From Methylibium sp. NZG (lineage in GTDB: Bacteria; Pseudomonadota; Gammaproteobacteria; Burkholderiales; Burkholderiaceae_C): 64,000 nucleotides of DNA. The position numbers and the translations under genes were made by a program. Positions 35,597 to 47,371 of this stretch are shown piece by piece (positions within the stretch are counted from its first letter, which is position 1; every line of letters starts with the position of its first letter). The stretch spans positions 62,001-126,000 of the forward strand of contig LGRD01000031.1 in NCBI GenBank assembly GCA_001263235.1, in the 5' to 3' direction. The notes under the pieces were generated by a model, which saw only the letters and a list, made by a program, of their open reading frames with translations, was not told the DNA's origin and did not search any database.

Positions 35597-35821
35597 CTAT
35601 CCATGAACTGCTGCCGACACGATCAGGCCGATGGCGATGCACATCGACCCCACCACGATCGCCAGCGCGACGTTCTTCTTCTCGACGATCTCGGCCCACA
35701 GGTTGTAGGGCGTGAGCTTGTCGATGATGACAAAGCAGACCCAGAACACCACCACGCCGAGCAGTGCGTAAAGCAACGAGCCGAAGACAGCGGCCGGCTT
35801 GAGCCAATCGAGACCCATCAT
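35597..35821 (-). CDS. DUF350 domain-containing membrane protein
   Basis: A 74-residue protein with two membrane helices (about 10-32 and 50-70) and the DUF350 features: a short polar loop with DKLTPYNLW and KKNVALAIVVG. It is the single-repeat form of the YjfL/DUF350 family, whose biochemical role is unknown but which recurs with SPFH, DUF4178 and polyamine genes. The start MM has AGGAGG upstream. It lies 37 bases after the DUF4178 gene and just before the VapBC operator. Confidence 0.85.
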   Translation of the reverse strand: MMGLDWLKPAAVFGSLLYALLGVVVFWVCFVIIDKLTPYNLWAEIVEKKNVALAIVVGSMCIAIGLIVSAAVHG

Positions 35822-35858
35822 GAGAACCTCCTGCAGAGTGATGTGAATGGTAGGCGGG

Positions 35859-37493
35859 TCATTTGTGCCCGCCGCCCGTGGAGAACCCGCCGTACGAGCC
35901 GCCGCTGGTGCGGCTGCGGTTGGCGGCGAGGCAGTTGCGGTACTCCTGAGAGGCGTCGCCAAAGGTGGCGCGCAGCGTGTCGCAGTCGTCACGGTCGTCG
36001 CACCGCACCACGGCCAGCAGCACGATGAAGATCAGCAAGATCACCACCACCTTGAACAGCAGCGATGTCGGCTGGCTCACCGTCGGCAGTGCATCGCGCT
36101 GCAGCGCCGCAGACTTGCCGGGCGCGAGCTTGAAGGCCTCGGCCACGGCGTCGGCCGACAGGGTTTCTCCGGCCGACCAGACCACTTCAGCGGCGTCGCC
36201 GTCGCCAGTCTTCTCGCGGTTCAGGCGCGTGTTGGTCAGCCCGCCGCTGCCGATGTAGTCGGTGTTGAAGGTGGTCTGGTCACGTTCGAGGCGCCAATAG
36301 AACTCGCCCAGCACGTAGACGACGCGGCCGGTGTAGCTATAGAGCTTGCGGAACGGCGCGCCCCGGTAGCGCACGGTGTCGCCTGCCCCTTGCGGCACGC
36401 CGGTGATCGGCGCGGTCCAGCTCCAGCCGTCGTTGGCGTCGACAAGGAATGCGAACCCCTCGCTGCGGTGGTACAGCAGGTACTCGCGCCAGAACTCCTG
36501 TTCGTCGTCGGCGCTCTCGGGTACCTCGCTGCGTTCGGCGTAGCCGACCACCTGCCAAGTCAGCGCGACCTTGCTGCCGCGTTGACCCCCGAGCGCCAGC
36601 GTGCCGACACTGCCGAGCGCAATCTGCGGCTCCTCGAAGTTGCTCTGCTGCTGGTAGTGCCGCAGGTCGGCGCCGACACCCTGCGACACATCGACCACCG
36701 CGCGGCACTGGTGGCACACGATCGACTGCGTGCTCGCGAGCTTCAACGCCAGCGCCGTGCCGCAGCTCGGGCAGGCCACGCCGCGCGCGCTCAGGGTCTT
36801 CTCGGCAACATCCGCCAACCCGGTCAGCGCCAGTTCGCTCAAGGCCACCGAGCGGCCGACCGACCAGCGCGGGCGCGCCGGGTCGCTGTAGTCGAGCGTG
36901 CCGACCTCGTCGCGCGTGTTGCGCAGGTCGGCGACGACGAAGCCGCGCTCCAGGTTGGGTGGGTCGGGCAGCTCGCCCTGCGCCGCGATCAACTTGGCAA
37001 CGGCGACCGAGCTCACGCTCCAGGCCTGGCTATTGACGAGTTGCTGCGCACCGGGTCGCAAGCTCTCCGGCGGCGGCGCCGGGCCGTCCAGCGGCGCGCT
37101 GAACGACAGCACGTAGCGGCCGTTGTCTTCGCTCAGCCAGCCCGACTTCTGACTGTCCGGGCCGGTGTCGAACAGCGCGTGCCATTCGTTCCAGGTGCCA
37201 TCCTGGTAGCGGTATTGCAACCGGCCCACCAGTGTGAACGCCGACCCTTGGGACTTGCCCGCCACGCCGAGCTGCAACGGCGAGTGGTCGTCGAACAGCT
37301 CGGCGCTCTCGCCGATCTTTCGCAGCGCGTCGCCTTCTCGCACGATCGTGCTGCGGCAGAAACCGCAGACAGCGAAAGCCGAGGCGGCCGAGGCAAAGTC
37401 GACCGGTGCGCCGCAGTTCGGGCACGCGGCGCGGTAGGCGCGTTGGGCGCCCGAGGCGCGCTCTCCGCCGGGCGGGGGTGGCGACGTGGCCAA
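35859..37493 (-). CDS. DUF4178 protein with two zinc ribbons and a C-terminal membrane anchor
   Basis: A 544-residue protein. A zinc ribbon with Cys24, Cys27, Cys43 and Cys46 (CPNC/CGFC) precedes a first DUF4178 domain (about 55-215); a second ribbon (CPSC/CHQC near 240-262) precedes a second DUF4178 domain (about 280-430). One membrane helix (LLFKVVVILLIFIVLLAVV) sits near residue 480, followed by a short Gly/Ser-rich tail, so most of the protein should be cytosolic. It starts at a TTG 22 bases after the SPFH gene. The function is unknown; the ribbons suggest recruitment of a partner. Confidence 0.88.
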   Translation of the reverse strand: MATSPPPPGGERASGAQRAYRAACPNCGAPVDFASAASAFAVCGFCRSTIVREGDALRKIGESAELFDDHSPLQLGVAGKSQGSAFTLVGRLQYRYQDGTWNEWHALFDTGPDSQKSGWLSEDNGRYVLSFSAPLDGPAPPPESLRPGAQQLVNSQAWSVSSVAVAKLIAAQGELPDPPNLERGFVVADLRNTRDEVGTLDYSDPARPRWSVGRSVALSELALTGLADVAEKTLSARGVACPSCGTALALKLASTQSIVCHQCRAVVDVSQGVGADLRHYQQQSNFEEPQIALGSVGTLALGGQRGSKVALTWQVVGYAERSEVPESADDEQEFWREYLLYHRSEGFAFLVDANDGWSWTAPITGVPQGAGDTVRYRGAPFRKLYSYTGRVVYVLGEFYWRLERDQTTFNTDYIGSGGLTNTRLNREKTGDGDAAEVVWSAGETLSADAVAEAFKLAPGKSAALQRDALPTVSQPTSLLFKVVVILLIFIVLLAVVRCDDRDDCDTLRATFGDASQEYRNCLAANRSRTSGGSYGGFSTGGGHK

Positions 37494-37515
37494 GGACGGG
37501 CCGGAACGAGGGTCG

Positions 37516-38574
37516 CTAGACCAGCTTCTTCAGCAGCTCCGCCTTCTTGGTGTCGAACTCTTCCTGCGTCAAGATGCCCTTGGTCTTGAGCTCGCCGAGT
37601 TTCTCCAGCGTGGCCATCACGTCTTCGGGCCGCACGCCGACGGGTGCCGCTGCTGCTGCTGTTGCTGCTGCTGCAGCGGCCGAATGTGCCGAGCCCTGCA
37701 ACCCCTGCTGCAACTGCTGCGCCATCACCTGCCCGAGCGCCACGCCAGCGCCCAGCCCCATCGCGTCGCCGACCACGCCACCGCCGCCCTGGCCCGCGCC
37801 TTCTGCGAACTTCGGGATCGCCTGCGCCGTCTGGTACTGCATGAACTTGCCCATGTCGCCACCGACCATGCCCATGCCGATCTTCTGGTCGAGGATCTTC
37901 TGCAGCTCGTCGGGCAGCGACACGTTTTGCAGCGTCACGCCTTCGAGCTTCAGGCCGATGGCGGCGAACGCGGGCGCGGTGGCGGCGTGCAGCGCCTTGG
38001 CAAACTCGACCTGGCTGGCCGCCAGGTCGAGGAAGGCGAGGCCGCTGGACGCGACCGCATCGGAGATGTGCTGCAGCATCAGCGCACGCAACTGCCCGTC
38101 GAGCTCGGTGGCGGTGTAGGCGTCGCGCGTGCCCGAGATCTCGGTGTGGAACAGTTTCGGGTCGGCCAACCGGTAGTTGTAGTTGCCGAAACCGCGCAGC
38201 CGCACTGCGCCGAAGTCCTTGTCGCGGATCGTCACAGGCTGCGTGGTGCCCCAGCGCTGGTCCACTTGCTGGCGCGTGCTGAAGAAGTAGACGTCGCTCT
38301 TGAACGGGCTCTGGAAGAGCTTGTCCCAGTTCTGCAGGTACGTCAGCACCGGCAGCGTGGCGGTGGTGAGCTTGTAGCGGCCGGGGCCGAACACGTCGGC
38401 CACCTTGCCTTCGTTGACGAACACCGCCATCTGCGATTCGCGCACCGTGAGCGACGCGCCGTTCTGGATTTCACGGTCCGCCATCGGGAACCGCCAGGCC
38501 AGCACGCCGTCGCCGGCCTCGGTCCATTCGATGATGTCGATGAACTGTTTCTTGATGAAATCCATCAGCGCCAT
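37516..38574 (-). CDS. SPFH/Band 7 domain protein with C-terminal SHOCT domain
   Basis: A 352-residue protein of the YdjI-like virion-core/SPFH type. An N-terminal segment (MALMDFIKKQFIDIIEW) leads into the SPFH domain (about 30-240), then an Ala/Gly/Gln-rich stretch (about 250-310) and a SHOCT domain at the very end (ATLEKLGELKTKGILTQEEF). No membrane helix is obvious, so membrane association would be peripheral. It is the first gene of the minus-strand operon; AUG is preceded by GGGGGGAA. Such proteins form membrane-linked oligomers in envelope stress. Confidence 0.9.
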   Translation of the reverse strand: MALMDFIKKQFIDIIEWTEAGDGVLAWRFPMADREIQNGASLTVRESQMAVFVNEGKVADVFGPGRYKLTTATLPVLTYLQNWDKLFQSPFKSDVYFFSTRQQVDQRWGTTQPVTIRDKDFGAVRLRGFGNYNYRLADPKLFHTEISGTRDAYTATELDGQLRALMLQHISDAVASSGLAFLDLAASQVEFAKALHAATAPAFAAIGLKLEGVTLQNVSLPDELQKILDQKIGMGMVGGDMGKFMQYQTAQAIPKFAEGAGQGGGGVVGDAMGLGAGVALGQVMAQQLQQGLQGSAHSAAAAAATAAAAAPVGVRPEDVMATLEKLGELKTKGILTQEEFDTKKAELLKKLV

Positions 38575-38734
38575 GGTGTTCCCCCCAATGAATGTGGGGT
38601 CATGATAGTGGCGGTTCGACGGGGTGCAAAGCTGGACGGCGGCGTATCGGCGACGCGGGCGCGGCACAGGGCCCGCTGCGCGCACTACCATCCGACACGA
38701 ACTCTGCTGGCTCTCGTCCCCGCGGCCGCTGCCC

Positions 38735-40009
38735 ATGACTGAATCGAACGCTCCGCTCTCTTTGGCCATCGTCGGTGCCGGCCCGGTGGGCCTGGCGCTG
38801 GCGTTGCATGCGTCGCAGGCGTTGCCGCAGGCCCAGGTCACGCTGTTCGATGCGCGCCCTGCCGACAAGGACGTGTCTGGCGACCCGCGCACGCTGGCCT
38901 TGTCGCTGGGCAGCGTGCAGTGGCTGCAACGCCTGGGCGCGTGGCGCAACGATCTCGCGCAGCCGATCCTCGAAGTGCACGTGTCGCAGCAACCGCCCTC
39001 GGCCGGCGCGCTGCTGGGGGCTTGGCTGGGCGAGCCGGAAGTGCGCATCCGCGCTGCCGACGCAGGCGTGCCGATGCTGGGCGCGGTGCTGAGCTACGGC
39101 CACATCGTCGCCCCGCTGCAGCAGGCCTGGGAAGCCGCCGCGCTGCGTGAACCACGGCGCTTGCTGAGCCGCTTCGGCGCGCCGGTGGCGGCGTTGAAGA
39201 ATCTCGCGCCGCCGCTCGGTGGCGTCGAGGTCGATGCCGGCATTGCCGACCGTTTCGACCTGGCCGTGGTGGCCGAGGGAGGCGTGTTCGGCGGCCCCAC
39301 CCGCACGGCCACCGCACCGCCGCAGCGCGCGCCGGTGCGGCACGACTACCAACAAACGGCATGGGTCGGCCAGGTGACGTTTGAAGGCGACGGCGCCTCG
39401 GCCTCACCAATGCCCCGCGTGACGCGCGCACCCGGTGTCGCCTTCGAGCGCTTCACGCGCCACGGCCCGGCCGCACTGCTGCCGCTGAAAGATGGCCGGG
39501 CTGCGCTGGTGTGGTGCGTCTCCACGCTCGATGACCCGGTGCGCGAGCTCGACGACGTGCAACGCGTGGCGGTGCTCAACAGCATCTTTCACCCCTCGGT
39601 GGGCCGCATCGCAACGGTCTCGCCGTTGAAGCAGTTCGCGCTCGGGCTGAACGCCGAGCGCACGCTCGTTGACGGCCGCACCGTGCGCATCGGCAACGCC
39701 GCACAGACGCTGCACCCCGTCGCCGGGCAGGGCCTCAACCTGGGTCTGCGCGACGGGTACGAGCTGGTGCATGCGCTGGCCCGTTCGCAGGCCCCCGGCG
39801 CCACCGTGGACAGTGTGCTGCGTCGGCTCGAGTGGCAACGCGCGCCCGACCGCTGGGCGATGATCGCCGCGACCGACTTCCTCGCCCGCAGCTTCACCTG
39901 GAAGCTGCCCGGCGCCGGCGCCGCGCGCGGGCTCGGGCTGGCGGCGCTGCAGGCGCTCAGGCCGGTCAAGTCGGCGCTGGCGCGGCAAATGATGTACGGG
40001 TCGCGCTGA
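38735..40009 (+). CDS. ubiH: 2-octaprenyl-6-methoxyphenol hydroxylase-like FAD monooxygenase
   Basis: A 424-residue flavin monooxygenase of ubiquinone biosynthesis. GAGPVGLALAL near residue 12 binds FAD, and GNAAQTLHPVAGQGLNLGLRD near 320-340 is characteristic of UbiH, where GNAAQ replaces the GDAAH of other family members. It hydroxylates the ring of a polyprenyl-phenol intermediate at the membrane. The start ATG has no strong ribosome binding site. It is divergent from the SPFH operon and is followed after 14 bases by a propeptide-like gene. Confidence 0.88.
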   Translation: MTESNAPLSLAIVGAGPVGLALALHASQALPQAQVTLFDARPADKDVSGDPRTLALSLGSVQWLQRLGAWRNDLAQPILEVHVSQQPPSAGALLGAWLGEPEVRIRAADAGVPMLGAVLSYGHIVAPLQQAWEAAALREPRRLLSRFGAPVAALKNLAPPLGGVEVDAGIADRFDLAVVAEGGVFGGPTRTATAPPQRAPVRHDYQQTAWVGQVTFEGDGASASPMPRVTRAPGVAFERFTRHGPAALLPLKDGRAALVWCVSTLDDPVRELDDVQRVAVLNSIFHPSVGRIATVSPLKQFALGLNAERTLVDGRTVRIGNAAQTLHPVAGQGLNLGLRDGYELVHALARSQAPGATVDSVLRRLEWQRAPDRWAMIAATDFLARSFTWKLPGAGAARGLGLAALQALRPVKSALARQMMYGSR

Positions 40010-40023
40010 ATGGCGTCTGTGGG

Positions 40024-40422
40024 ATGACCCGCATGGAGCGTCGTCACGCGCTGGCATTGCTGGCCGCAGGCTGGGCAGGCGCGGCGGCAGCCAATGCCTC
40101 GACGCCGCCGACCGCGGCCGCGCCGCCCGATCGAATCCTCCTCTGGATCGACCTCGACCTGCCCGCGCTGGCGAGCCTGCCGGCCCAGCAAGCCACTGAG
40201 CGTGCGGCCCTGCGCGCCCGCATCTTGGCGCAACAGGACGCCGTGATGGCGCGCCTGCGCGAGCTCGGTGCCACCGAAGAGGCACGCCTCCAACAGGTGC
40301 GCAACGCGCTGGCCGTGCGCCTGCCCGGTGCAGCGCTGCCAGCCGCGCGCAGCATTCCGGGCGTGCGTCGCGTGAGCCCCGTTCGGCACCTCCGGCGCGA
40401 GCCCCCTAGTTCTAGGAATTAG
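40024..40422 (+). CDS. Small exported protein resembling a stand-alone S8 protease propeptide
   Basis: A 132-residue protein with a signal peptide (MERRHALALLAAGWAGAAAANA). The mature part has no catalytic domain but parallels the propeptide of the S8 protease encoded 111 bases downstream: here ERAALRA..QQDAVMARLRELGA, NALAVRL and IPGVRRVSPVRHL; there QKAALNA..QQDSLMNQLSGMGA, NAVAVRV and LSGVLKVRPVIHY, in the same order and spacing. It therefore looks like a free propeptide that could inhibit the protease or assist its folding. The comparison is by eye; the role is inferred. It may be cotranscribed with ubiH. Confidence 0.65.
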   Translation: MTRMERRHALALLAAGWAGAAAANASTPPTAAAPPDRILLWIDLDLPALASLPAQQATERAALRARILAQQDAVMARLRELGATEEARLQQVRNALAVRLPGAALPAARSIPGVRRVSPVRHLRREPPSSRN

Positions 40423-40533
40423 GCGTAAGCCTGCTTGACGCTGCATGAACGCACCCGTCAGCATCAACGCCCCGGCGCACACGCTGGGCTCATCCGCATG
40501 CGCGGCAACAACAACCTTCGGGGAACCTTGCTC

Positions 40534-43500
40534 ATGAAGCGTCTTATCCGATATGCCCTTACCGGGGTGACATTCGCCGTGCTTGCGGCGTGCGGAGGTG
40601 GCTCATCGCCACCGGCCGATGCCAGTGATTCGATTGCACCGCTGGCAGGCACCAGCAAGGCCAACGTGGCAGACCGCCTTGCCATTCCGGGCGGCGCAGC
40701 GCAGTCCACGCTCGACTCGCGTCTGGCGCGCGCCAAGGGCCCCACCGATGTGTGGGTCTCGTTGAGCGACGACTCGGTCGCCGCCTACCGTGCCGGCCAG
40801 ATGGCCGCGCTCGGGTTGGACAAGCAGGCTCGACCGTTGGGTAGCGATGGCAAGGCACGCGCCCTGAGCAGCCAGGAGCAGGCGCAGAAGGCGGCGCTGA
40901 ATGCCCACCGCGCCACGTTGCGTGGGCAGCAAGACAGCCTGATGAACCAGCTCAGCGGCATGGGCGCGAAAGAGCTGGGTCGCGTGCAAGTGGCGCACAA
41001 CGCCGTCGCCGTCCGTGTGGACGCGTCGTCGTTGGATGCGATTTCCAAGCTGTCCGGCGTGCTGAAGGTGCGCCCCGTCATTCACTACGCGCTCGACCTG
41101 AGCGAGACGGTGCCCTACATCGGCGGCAAGGCCGTGCAGGACAGCGGGCGCACCGGCGCGGGCGTCAAGGTCGCGGTGCTCGACTCGGGCATCGACTACA
41201 CGCACAAGAACCTCGGCGGCGCCGGCACCGCGGCGGCCTATGCGGCCGCCTACGGCGCCAGCACGGCGGACCCGAAGACCACCACGCTGGACGGGCTGTT
41301 CCCGACCGCCAAGGTGGTGGCTGGCTTCGACTTCGTCGGTGAAACCTGGACGCCCACCAGCGGCGAGCGCACCGAAGACCCGGACCCGATCGACTTCGAG
41401 GGCCACGGCACCCACGTGGCCGACATCATCGCCGGCAATGACGGCGGCACACACCGCGGCGTGGCGCCTGGCGCCAAGCTGGTGGCCGTCAAGGTCTGCA
41501 GCGCGGTTTCCTCGTCGTGCAACGGCGTGGCGCTGCTCAAGGGCATGGACTACGCCGTCGACCCGAACGGCGACGGCGACACCAGCGACGCGGTCGACAT
41601 CATCAACATGTCGCTCGGCTCCAGCTACGGCCAGATCGAAGACGACCTGACGCTGGCGGCGACCAACGCCGTGCGGCTCGGCGTGGTGGTGGTGGTGTCG
41701 GCCGGCAACTCGGCCGACCGCCCCTACATCACCGGCTCGCCGTCCACCGGCGTGGGCGTGATCAGCGTGGCGCAAACGCAGGTGCCCAGCGCAAAGGCCG
41801 TTGCACTGAAGGTCAACGCACCGGCGTCGATTGCGCGCACCATCGCCAACACCGCGACGGTCGATTTCGCGCCGATCGTCGGTGGCTTCACCGGCGACGT
41901 GGTGCTGGCCAGCTCCACTGCCGGGGCGACCAACAACCTGGCGTGCGTGGCCTTGCCGGCCGGCTCGTTGGCAACCAAGGTCGTGCTGATCGACCGCGGC
42001 ACCTGCTCCGTCAGTGTGAAGGTCCACAACGCGGCCACGGCCGGCGCGGCAGGCGTGCTGGTGGCCAACAATGCTCCCGGCGACCCGCCGACCTTCAGCT
42101 TCGGTGGCCCTGATCCGTTCACCCCGGCGCAGACCTTGATCATCACCCAGGCCGACGGCGCGCTCATCAAGGCGAACATCGCCGGCCCCGTCAACGTGAC
42201 CGTGTCGCCGTCGGTGGCGACCCCGTTGGTGGGCAGCATGGTGGCCAGCTCGTCGCGCGGGCCGTCCTACAGCACGCAGCACATCAAGCCCGAGATCGGC
42301 GCACCCGGCGCTTCGCTGTCGGCCGAAGCCGGCACCGGCGACGGCCAGACAGCGTTCGGCGGCACGTCCGGCGCGGCGCCGATGGTGGCGGGCGCCGCCG
42401 CGTTGCTGGTTGAAGCCTTCCCGAACCGCTCGCCCGATCGCATCAAGGCGATGCTGATGAACAGCGCAGAGACGGAAGTCTTCACGAACGCGATTGCCAA
42501 CCCCAAGCAACTCGCACCGATCACGCGAATCGGTGCGGGCGAGGTGCGGGTGAACAAGGCGATCGCACTGAACGCGCTGGCCTGGAACCCGGCGCAGCGG
42601 TCGGCGTCGCTGTCCTTCGGCGCGCTGGAGGTCGGCCGCTCGATCACCACGTTCGACCAGCGCCTGCGGGTCGAGAACCTGACCGGGTCGTCCATGACCT
42701 TCACGATCACCCCGAGCTTCCGCTACGCTGCCGACCAGGCCAACGGCGCGGTCACGCCGGTGGTGGACTCGCAGGTCGAGGTGCCAGCCCACGGCTTCAA
42801 GAACATCGATGTGCGCCTGCTGATCGACCCCGACAAGCTGCCGAGCTGGCCCGAGTTCGGCCCGGCCATCAGCGGCAACGGCGCGGCGTTCAACGGCCCG
42901 GAGTACGACGGCTACATCACGCTGACGGCCGGTGCGGAAAAGCTGACCGTGCCATGGCACGTGCTGCCCCGTCGGGCGGCCAACACCGAGGTGCAGTGGC
43001 TGACCAAGCGCGGCGCCAACCTGTCGATCTACGTGAACAACACCGGCCATGAAGACGGCCTGTTCGACCTGTTCTCGCTGACTGGCACGAGCCCGAGACT
43101 GCCGCGCTCCGAGTTGCCCAAGCCGGGTGACAACTTTGCCGTGGTTGACCTGCGCGCAGTCGGCGTGCGGCACCTGCCGGCAGCGGTGTTCGGCGCCGAC
43201 TACCTCGAGTTCGCGATCAACACGCACGGCCGCAGGTCGCACCCCAACTACCCGGCGGAGTTCGACGTCTTGATCGACACCAACGGTGATGGCGTGGACG
43301 ACTACGTGGTCTACAACTCGGAGAGCGGCGGATTTGCGCTGACGGGTCAGAACGTGGTGTTCGTTGGCAAGCTCAATCCCGACGGCACCGCGGCCGGCCC
43401 GGCGAGCGCCTTCTTCTTCGGCGACGCCGACCTGAACTCGGCCAACATGATCTTCACCGTGCCGATGTTCACTGGCGCCGGGCCGGTCCCGGCGGGCTCG

Positions 43501-43782
43501 GTCGGCGTGGCACCAGGCGCGACGATCAAGTTCTCGGTTTTCGCCTTCGACAACTACTTCACCGGCAGCCTGACCGACTCGATCGAGAACATGCTGTTCA
43601 CCCCGGGCGCCGCGCGCTTCAACCCGGTGGACGGGCCCTACGGATTCGTCGCCCAGAAGACCGGCGGCAAGCTCGCGATCTCGCAGGCGACGGTGCCGAA
43701 CACCAAGTCCAGCGAGTCCGGACTGTTGCTGCTGCACCGCCGCGAGGCGAGAGACGAGGCAACGATCCTGCGCGCGAACTGA
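40534..43782 (+). CDS. Large S8 serine protease lipoprotein with PA domain, copy C
   Basis: A 1082-residue predicted lipoprotein (lipobox LAAC, Cys20) with an I9-like propeptide (about 70-190) and S8 catalytic domain carrying Asp217 (VLDSGI), His291 (GHGTHVA), the oxyanion Asn region (SAGNS) and Ser612 (GGTSGAAPM). A protease-associated (PA) domain is inserted between His and Ser sites (about 440-560), as in cucumisin- and C5a-peptidase-like enzymes. A long beta-sandwich C-terminus (about 690-1070) follows. ATG 40534 has GGGGAA upstream. Unlike copies A and B it has no Gly-rich sorting tail. A strong terminator follows. Confidence 0.93.
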   Translation: MKRLIRYALTGVTFAVLAACGGGSSPPADASDSIAPLAGTSKANVADRLAIPGGAAQSTLDSRLARAKGPTDVWVSLSDDSVAAYRAGQMAALGLDKQARPLGSDGKARALSSQEQAQKAALNAHRATLRGQQDSLMNQLSGMGAKELGRVQVAHNAVAVRVDASSLDAISKLSGVLKVRPVIHYALDLSETVPYIGGKAVQDSGRTGAGVKVAVLDSGIDYTHKNLGGAGTAAAYAAAYGASTADPKTTTLDGLFPTAKVVAGFDFVGETWTPTSGERTEDPDPIDFEGHGTHVADIIAGNDGGTHRGVAPGAKLVAVKVCSAVSSSCNGVALLKGMDYAVDPNGDGDTSDAVDIINMSLGSSYGQIEDDLTLAATNAVRLGVVVVVSAGNSADRPYITGSPSTGVGVISVAQTQVPSAKAVALKVNAPASIARTIANTATVDFAPIVGGFTGDVVLASSTAGATNNLACVALPAGSLATKVVLIDRGTCSVSVKVHNAATAGAAGVLVANNAPGDPPTFSFGGPDPFTPAQTLIITQADGALIKANIAGPVNVTVSPSVATPLVGSMVASSSRGPSYSTQHIKPEIGAPGASLSAEAGTGDGQTAFGGTSGAAPMVAGAAALLVEAFPNRSPDRIKAMLMNSAETEVFTNAIANPKQLAPITRIGAGEVRVNKAIALNALAWNPAQRSASLSFGALEVGRSITTFDQRLRVENLTGSSMTFTITPSFRYAADQANGAVTPVVDSQVEVPAHGFKNIDVRLLIDPDKLPSWPEFGPAISGNGAAFNGPEYDGYITLTAGAEKLTVPWHVLPRRAANTEVQWLTKRGANLSIYVNNTGHEDGLFDLFSLTGTSPRLPRSELPKPGDNFAVVDLRAVGVRHLPAAVFGADYLEFAINTHGRRSHPNYPAEFDVLIDTNGDGVDDYVVYNSESGGFALTGQNVVFVGKLNPDGTAAGPASAFFFGDADLNSANMIFTVPMFTGAGPVPAGSVGVAPGATIKFSVFAFDNYFTGSLTDSIENMLFTPGAARFNPVDGPYGFVAQKTGGKLAISQATVPNTKSSESGLLLLHRREARDEATILRAN

Positions 43783-43825
43783 GCGCGGATTACCGCGAGG
43801 GCTGCGGCCCTCGCCAGATGCACCA

Positions 43826-43849
43826 GGGGCCGCGTGAGCGGCCCCTTTT
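43826..43849 (+). terminator. Rho-independent terminator after S8 protease copy C
   Basis: Perfect 8-bp G+C stem (GGGGCCGC/GCGGCCCC) with a GTGA loop followed by TTTT, 44 bases after the protease stop. It separates this gene from the convergent pgm gene. Confidence 0.85.
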
Positions 43850-43887
43850 CATTGCGGCTCGCGCGGGGCCCGAATGATCGGTCGATG

Positions 43888-46842
<2,955 letters not shown>

Positions 46843-46846
<4 letters not shown>

Positions 46847-47307
46847 GGCCGCAACCCGTCGGCGATCACGCCCTTCTTGAAGACGAAGTTGGCGTAGGGC
46901 TGCAACTCCCCCGTCTGCACGATCGCGTAGGCGCGGCGCGCGCGGTCGTAGAACGCAAAGCGTTCCAATGGCTCGCACTGCGCCGGCCCGGCCACGCCGT
47001 CCTGCTCCATGCGGGCGAGGACACCGCGTTGCAGCTCAGAGCAATAGCCGGGCGGCTGGTTGCCCACCTGCATGTAGCCGACCGGCTGCAGCACATCACT
47101 GTCGAGCGGGAAGACCGACAACACCGCTTGGCACGTGGCCTGCATGCCCACGCCGCTCAAGCGCAGCACCGGCCGGCCGCTGCCCTCACCGGCGAGCGCC
47201 TCGGCGGTGAAGTTGGCGTCGGCCAGCACGATCTCGTCACCGTGGCCCATCTCGCACAGCAGCTTGAGCAGCTCTGGCGTCAGCACGGGGTCGATGCCCT
47301 TGAGCAT
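46843..47307 (-). CDS. RbsD/FucU family sugar mutarotase
   Basis: A 154-residue mutarotase that would speed interconversion of sugar anomers after uptake. The active-site His (MGHGDEIVLADANF near residue 21) and the C-terminal YDRARRAYAIVQTGE and PYANFVFKKGV segments are those of FucU/RbsD. It is placed between the ABC ATPase and the ROK regulator, supporting a role with the imported pentose or ketohexose. ATG 47307 has GAGGACGA upstream. Confidence 0.9.
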
Positions 47308-47371
47308 GTGTGTCGTCCTCGTTGTTGTCTTCGTCCTGCGGCCGGCATCCAGCGACACCGGCCGCGTGGCG

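Noticed and set aside
40603-43737. 1044-codon minus-strand open frame opposite protease copy C
   Set aside because: Shadow of the protease gene; the translation is Arg/His/Val-rich with no recognisable domain, whereas the plus strand encodes a complete S8 protease.
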